Shown one piece after another: positions 7,050 through 9,850 of a stretch of DNA of 9,850 nucleotides. The notes beneath the pieces are model-generated. The model did no database searches and was not told the origin of the DNA. It saw nothing but the letters and a program-made list of their open reading frames with translations. A program made the translations under genes and the position numbers. The first letter of the stretch is position 1; every line of letters begins with the position of its first letter. The stretch is from Verrucomicrobiia bacterium (lineage in GTDB: Bacteria > Verrucomicrobiota > Verrucomicrobiia > Limisphaerales > Palsa-1400): contig JAICXV010000033.1 in NCBI GenBank assembly GCA_025934545.1, forward strand, positions 1-9,850. Reading direction: 5' to 3'.

Positions 7050-7064
7050 GCAACCGGATATAAT
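7036..7064 (+). promoter_or_regulatory. Possible promoter giving a leaderless transcript
   Basis: TCGACG (7036-7041, four of six matches to TTGACA) is followed after exactly 17 nt by a perfect TATAAT (7059-7064). Initiation ~7 nt downstream falls at or next to the GTG start codon at 7071. The downstream membrane protein gene may therefore have its own promoter overlapping the ATPase stop codon, with a leaderless mRNA. No Shine-Dalgarno is present to argue against this. Confidence 0.4.
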
Positions 7065-7070
7065 CGCGAC

Positions 7071-7886
7071 GTGAACGGCAGCGATGAGCAGCAAGTAACA
7101 GCAGGTCCATTGCGAGAAACGCTGGCCTGCATGTTCTACCGTTTCGAACTGAGCGCGCTCGCGATCTGGTTCGTGGCGCGCTGGCTCGTCTACGGCGCGA
7201 ACCTGCCGGTGCCGATCGACTTGCCATTCATTGACGGAATCACCCTGGTCATTGCCGCGTTAGCGACGTTGTTCGGGCTGAGCCGCTGGTGGCCTTCGCA
7301 AAATATCCTCGCGATCACGTTTCTGACGATCGTGTTATCCGGCGTCCTGGAACATGTGCTGATCATCAGCACCGGACTGCCGTACCAGAACGCTGCCGGC
7401 CATGAGGTTTTTGGTGTGCCATGGACGCTGCCGTTACTGTGGTTGATTGCGATGTTGAATGCGCGAAGCGTGGCGCGATTTATTTTGTGGCCGAATCGCG
7501 AAAAAGGCAGTTTCGGTTTGTGGCTCCTTTTTTTCACGGCGGTGATGACGGCGGTCGTGTTGATGGTCCAGGAAAGTTTGTCAGAACGGTTTTATGAAAA
7601 CTGGGCCGGCCCGATCGCACTTTGCGGCGTGCGCTTTATCGCCGCCGGATTTTTTCTGGCGGTGATTGCGCCTTTTCTAATTCCAAAAGGCGCAGTTGTC
7701 CCGCAGCCGGATTGCGGCCCGATCATGATCTGGGCGGTGATCAACGTGTATCTTGTCGTTATTGCGGGTATCGAGCATCGCTGGGAAAGCGCCGGGATAT
7801 TGGTGGTGCTCAATGGCGTGCTCACCACTTGGTCATTGCGCGTTCGCCGCAAGCGAAAACCGAAAGCGCCTATTCAGCCGATATAG
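7071..7886 (+). CDS. Polytopic inner-membrane protein, weakly DUF422/CruF-like (carotenoid synthesis)
   Basis: The 271-residue product has seven or eight hydrophobic segments (~25-42, 55-70, 78-100, 115-133, 148-166, 181-203, 217-235, 239-256) and a basic C-terminal tail (RVRRKRKPK). The segment GVLEHVLIISTGLPY (91-105) followed by FGVPWTLPLLW (114-124) resembles the E...TG-P and GVP...P-W pattern of the DUF422 family, which includes carotenoid hydratases such as CruF. The later part of that family pattern is not obvious, so the function is tentative. GTG 7071 lies 21 bp after the ATPase stop; ATG 7131 (residue 22) is an alternative that keeps all membrane segments. It may be cotranscribed with the ATPase or use the promoter at 7036-7064. 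Its last 17 bases overlap the 3' end of the convergent DUF3891 gene. Confidence 0.8.
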   Translation: MNGSDEQQVTAGPLRETLACMFYRFELSALAIWFVARWLVYGANLPVPIDLPFIDGITLVIAALATLFGLSRWWPSQNILAITFLTIVLSGVLEHVLIISTGLPYQNAAGHEVFGVPWTLPLLWLIAMLNARSVARFILWPNREKGSFGLWLLFFTAVMTAVVLMVQESLSERFYENWAGPIALCGVRFIAAGFFLAVIAPFLIPKGAVVPQPDCGPIMIWAVINVYLVVIAGIEHRWESAGILVVLNGVLTTWSLRVRRKRKPKAPIQPI

Positions 7887-8679
7887 AGACAAGATCGAAT
7901 TCGGGCACGAGATCGAATTTCAGAGTTACCGGCGACGCCGCGCGAAGCGCTTCATGCATTTTCGTTACGTCGGCGCATGGTTTGAGCAAGTGGCGGCCTT
8001 CGCACACGAGCTGAAACGGTTCTTCGGTTTGGAACGGCCATGGATCAAATCGCACAATCGTTTCGTCTTTGACAGTCATCCGCAACGTGAGGTCCCCTGC
8101 TGCGCTCGGGACATTGTCGACCAAGCGTTCGTCTTCGAAACCCATGCAGAGCGAAAGCGAAATCCAATCCCAAAGGGAGACGAGACGCGCATTGCGCCGG
8201 ATGTTTTCGTTGGTTGCATTGGGCGCGTAATAAAAATCATTTTGCAATGACGTGACGAGGGTGCGTTGCAACTCCGCTTGTTCGTTCAGAAATTTTTTTT
8301 CAAGTTCGAATTCGTGAGGCGAATTAAATTGGCGATGGCGCTCGCAAAGATGCGTGAAATGCAGCGAGACGAGCAACGCGGGATAACGACCGTAGCGCAT
8401 CATTTTCTGAATGCTCTTGCGCCAAAGGGTCAGTCGCGCTTCGGCGGGCAGTTCAAGGAACGAATAGGGCAAGCCGCTTTCTGCGTTAAGTGACGGCGCT
8501 TGTTCCCAGTTGAGATAACCGATGTCGTGCAAGGCGGCCGCGATGTAAACATCCGCTTCGGGTTTGTAATCGCCGAAAACGTCGTTGCCCCAATGATGTG
8601 CAACTTGGCCGGCGACCCACGCGTGCGCTGGCTGGCTGATGACGACAATCCCCTCTTGCTCGTGCTCCCGGTGCAGCAT
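7870..8679 (-). CDS. DUF3891 family protein with HD-hydrolase-like residues
   Basis: The 269-residue soluble protein matches the DUF3891 pattern: an early histidine (H19) in QPAHAWVAGQVAHHWGN, an H51-D52 pair in ALHDIGYLNWE, histidines H107 and H110 in LHFTHLCERH, and D171 in SLWDWISLSL. The order H, HD, H, H, D is that of metal-dependent HD-domain phosphohydrolases, so a metal hydrolase role is plausible but inferred; the family has no established function that I know of. The C-terminal third (~195-269) looks beta-rich. There is no signal peptide or membrane segment. Its stop lies inside the neighbouring convergent membrane protein gene (17-nt overlap). The ATG at 8679 lacks a clear Shine-Dalgarno; the upstream gene is divergent across ~113 bp, so it is probably a single-gene unit. 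Confidence 0.87.
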   Translation of the reverse strand: MLHREHEQEGIVVISQPAHAWVAGQVAHHWGNDVFGDYKPEADVYIAAALHDIGYLNWEQAPSLNAESGLPYSFLELPAEARLTLWRKSIQKMMRYGRYPALLVSLHFTHLCERHRQFNSPHEFELEKKFLNEQAELQRTLVTSLQNDFYYAPNATNENIRRNARLVSLWDWISLSLCMGFEDERLVDNVPSAAGDLTLRMTVKDETIVRFDPWPFQTEEPFQLVCEGRHLLKPCADVTKMHEALRAASPVTLKFDLVPEFDLVSISAE

Positions 8680-8751
8680 AGGGCAAACTTAGCACAGGTT
8701 GAAAAATTTTCCCGAATCGCCCGGTGCGGCATCGAGTTGGCGAGAGGCACA

Positions 8752-8765
8752 GGAGCGCTTGCTCC
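8752..8765. repeat. Small perfect hairpin in the antiporter leader
   Basis: GGAGC (8752-8756) and GCTCC (8761-8765) form a perfect stem around a GCTT loop. It lies 27 bp upstream of the proposed GTG start and just before a five-codon reading frame (ATG 8766 to TAA 8783). It also shares GGAGCGC with the outer end of the repeat at 5682-5706, in inverted orientation, which may be chance. Confidence 0.3.
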
Positions 8766-8792
8766 ATGGAATGGCTCGGTTAAGAATCCGGC

Positions 8793-9850
8793 GTGCCTTA
8801 CGAACCCAGCACATGGGCCATGGTTCCGTTTGGAATTGTGCTCCTGGTCATTGCAATTGGGCCGACGCTGTTTCATGCGTGGTGGAACAAGCATTATGCG
8901 ACACTGGTGTTGTCGGTGGCGGCCGTTACGCTGATTTATTATTTGATGCGCATGCCGCATGGCGCGGAAGCAATATTCCGCACGGCTCACGATTACTTTG
9001 GGTTTATCGCGCTAATTGGATCGCTCTATGTCGTTGCCGGTGGGATTCACATTCACGTCGGCGGAGAATATACGCCGCTGGTAAATGTCCTGTTTCTGTT
9101 TATCGGCGCGGTGCTTTCGAATTTTCTTGGAACAACTGGCGCGTCGATGGTGCTCATCCGGCCGTGGCTGCGAATGAATCAGCATCGCGCGGCTGCGCAT
9201 CACGTCGTGTTTTTCATTTTTATCGTGTCGAACGTTGGCGGTTGCCTGACGCCAGTGGGGGATCCACCGTTGTTTCTCGGATTTTTGAAAGGTGTGCCCT
9301 TTTGGTGGGTCGCGCAGCAATGTTGGCCTATGTGGTTGTTCGGAGTCGGGGTTTTGCTCGCGATTTTTTATGTCATCGACGCGCGAAATTTTCGACAGCG
9401 CGGATCGACGTCGCAGGCGGCCGAACGGAAACTGCCTCACGAATCGCGCAAATGGAAGTTCGATGGACTCCCAAACGTCGCTTGTCTCGCAATTATTCTC
9501 GCGGCGGTGTTCGTGACGAAGCCGCTCCTGCTGCGCGAAACCATCATGATCACCGCGGCCCTGATTTCGTGGGTGACGACGAAGCCATCCGTGCATGAAG
9601 CGAACCATTTCCACTGGCACCCGTTGATCGAAGTGGTGATTTTATTCGCCGCGATTTTTATCACGATGATCCCCGCGCTGGATTGGCTGCGCATCAATGC
9701 GACACAGACTTTCGGAACGCCCCGCGTGGCGACGGTGTATTGGACGAGCGGCGGATTTTCGAGCGTATTGGATAACGCGCCAACGTATTTGGCATTCTTC
9801 ACCGCGCTCTTCGGCGAGAGCTACGCCCAAGCCGCGTCGAACGGCGCGCA
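8793..9850 (+). CDS. NhaD/citrate-transporter-like ion antiporter, N-terminal 352 codons (cut by window edge)
   Basis: This open frame runs to the last base without a stop. It is a polytopic protein of the ion transporter superfamily that includes NhaD Na+/H+ antiporters and the putative citrate transporters (CitMHS_2 type). Signature stretches are SNFLGTTGAS (109-118), SNVGGCLTPVGDPPLF (146-161) and FSSVLDNAPTYLAFF (322-336). In this superfamily the unwound, Gly/Pro- and Asp-containing motifs lie at the ion site in each half. Several long hydrophobic segments flank them (e.g. 12-28, 70-85, 98-112, 134-150, 178-193, 228-242, 278-294). GTG 8793 gives VPYEPSTWAMVPFG; an in-frame TAA at 8781-8783 rules out earlier starts, and ATG 8820 (residue 10) is the alternative. 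I prefer the GTG because WAMVPF fits the family N-terminus. Sodium/proton exchange is more likely than citrate transport, but the substrate is not readable from the sequence. Roughly the last quarter is missing. Confidence 0.88.
   Translation, partial: MPYEPSTWAMVPFGIVLLVIAIGPTLFHAWWNKHYATLVLSVAAVTLIYYLMRMPHGAEAIFRTAHDYFGFIALIGSLYVVAGGIHIHVGGEYTPLVNVLFLFIGAVLSNFLGTTGASMVLIRPWLRMNQHRAAAHHVVFFIFIVSNVGGCLTPVGDPPLFLGFLKGVPFWWVAQQCWPMWLFGVGVLLAIFYVIDARNFRQRGSTSQAAERKLPHESRKWKFDGLPNVACLAIILAAVFVTKPLLLRETIMITAALISWVTTKPSVHEANHFHWHPLIEVVILFAAIFITMIPALDWLRINATQTFGTPRVATVYWTSGGFSSVLDNAPTYLAFFTALFGESYAQAASNGA

Noticed and set aside
8699..9598. 299-codon plus-strand open frame near the right edge
   Set aside because: It is a shadow of the antiporter gene. 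The frame starting at 8793 gives clear transporter motifs and stays open to the window end, while this one gives Arg/Trp/Cys-rich sequence with no motif.
9012..9620. 202-codon minus-strand open frame
   Set aside because: Antisense to the antiporter, very rich in Arg, His and Asp, with no family motif.

Overview
The window holds seven genes on both strands; two are cut by the window edges. Nothing in it fixes the taxon. The gene content (a secreted FG-GAP repeat protein, a DUF3891 protein, a citrate-transporter/NhaD-like antiporter), the moderate GC, the lack of strong Shine-Dalgarno sites and a palindromic repeat built on GCGGACTTCAGTCCGC all fit a free-living Gram-negative such as a soil Verrucomicrobiota. 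That placement is inference.

Left edge, 1-566. The first 28 codons of ribosomal protein S15 (rpsO) run leftward off the window (84 to 1, minus strand) with a plausible promoter at 166-194. The next ~480 bp separate rpsO from a divergent kinase gene. I see no convincing gene there, only a degenerate ~24-bp tandem repeat and three inverted repeats.

Centre-left, 567-5449. A large hybrid histidine kinase (+; about eight membrane segments, PAS-PAS-HisKA-HATPase-REC, all catalytic motifs intact) converges on a secreted GH25 muramidase (-) that carries seven ~53-residue FG-GAP/VCBS repeats, enough for one complete seven-bladed beta-propeller. Two hairpins, one with a T-tract, lie between their 3' ends.

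Centre, 5450-5768. This divergent intergenic region contains two inverted copies of a 25-nt palindromic repeat 55 nt apart, a REPIN-like arrangement.

Right, 5769-9850. A short GspE/PilB-type secretion ATPase (+) is followed after 21 bp by a polytopic membrane protein (+) weakly resembling the DUF422/CruF carotenoid family. That gene overlaps, tail to tail, a DUF3891 protein (-) with an HD-hydrolase-like set of His/Asp residues. A divergent ion transporter of the NhaD/citrate-transporter type (+) then starts at about 8793 and runs off the right edge.

The genes do not form an obvious pathway; the window looks like ordinary chromosome with single-gene units. The most distinctive items are the muramidase-propeller fusion, the REPIN-like element and the orphan short secretion ATPase. 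I found no CRISPR array, tRNA, insertion sequence or clear defence system.
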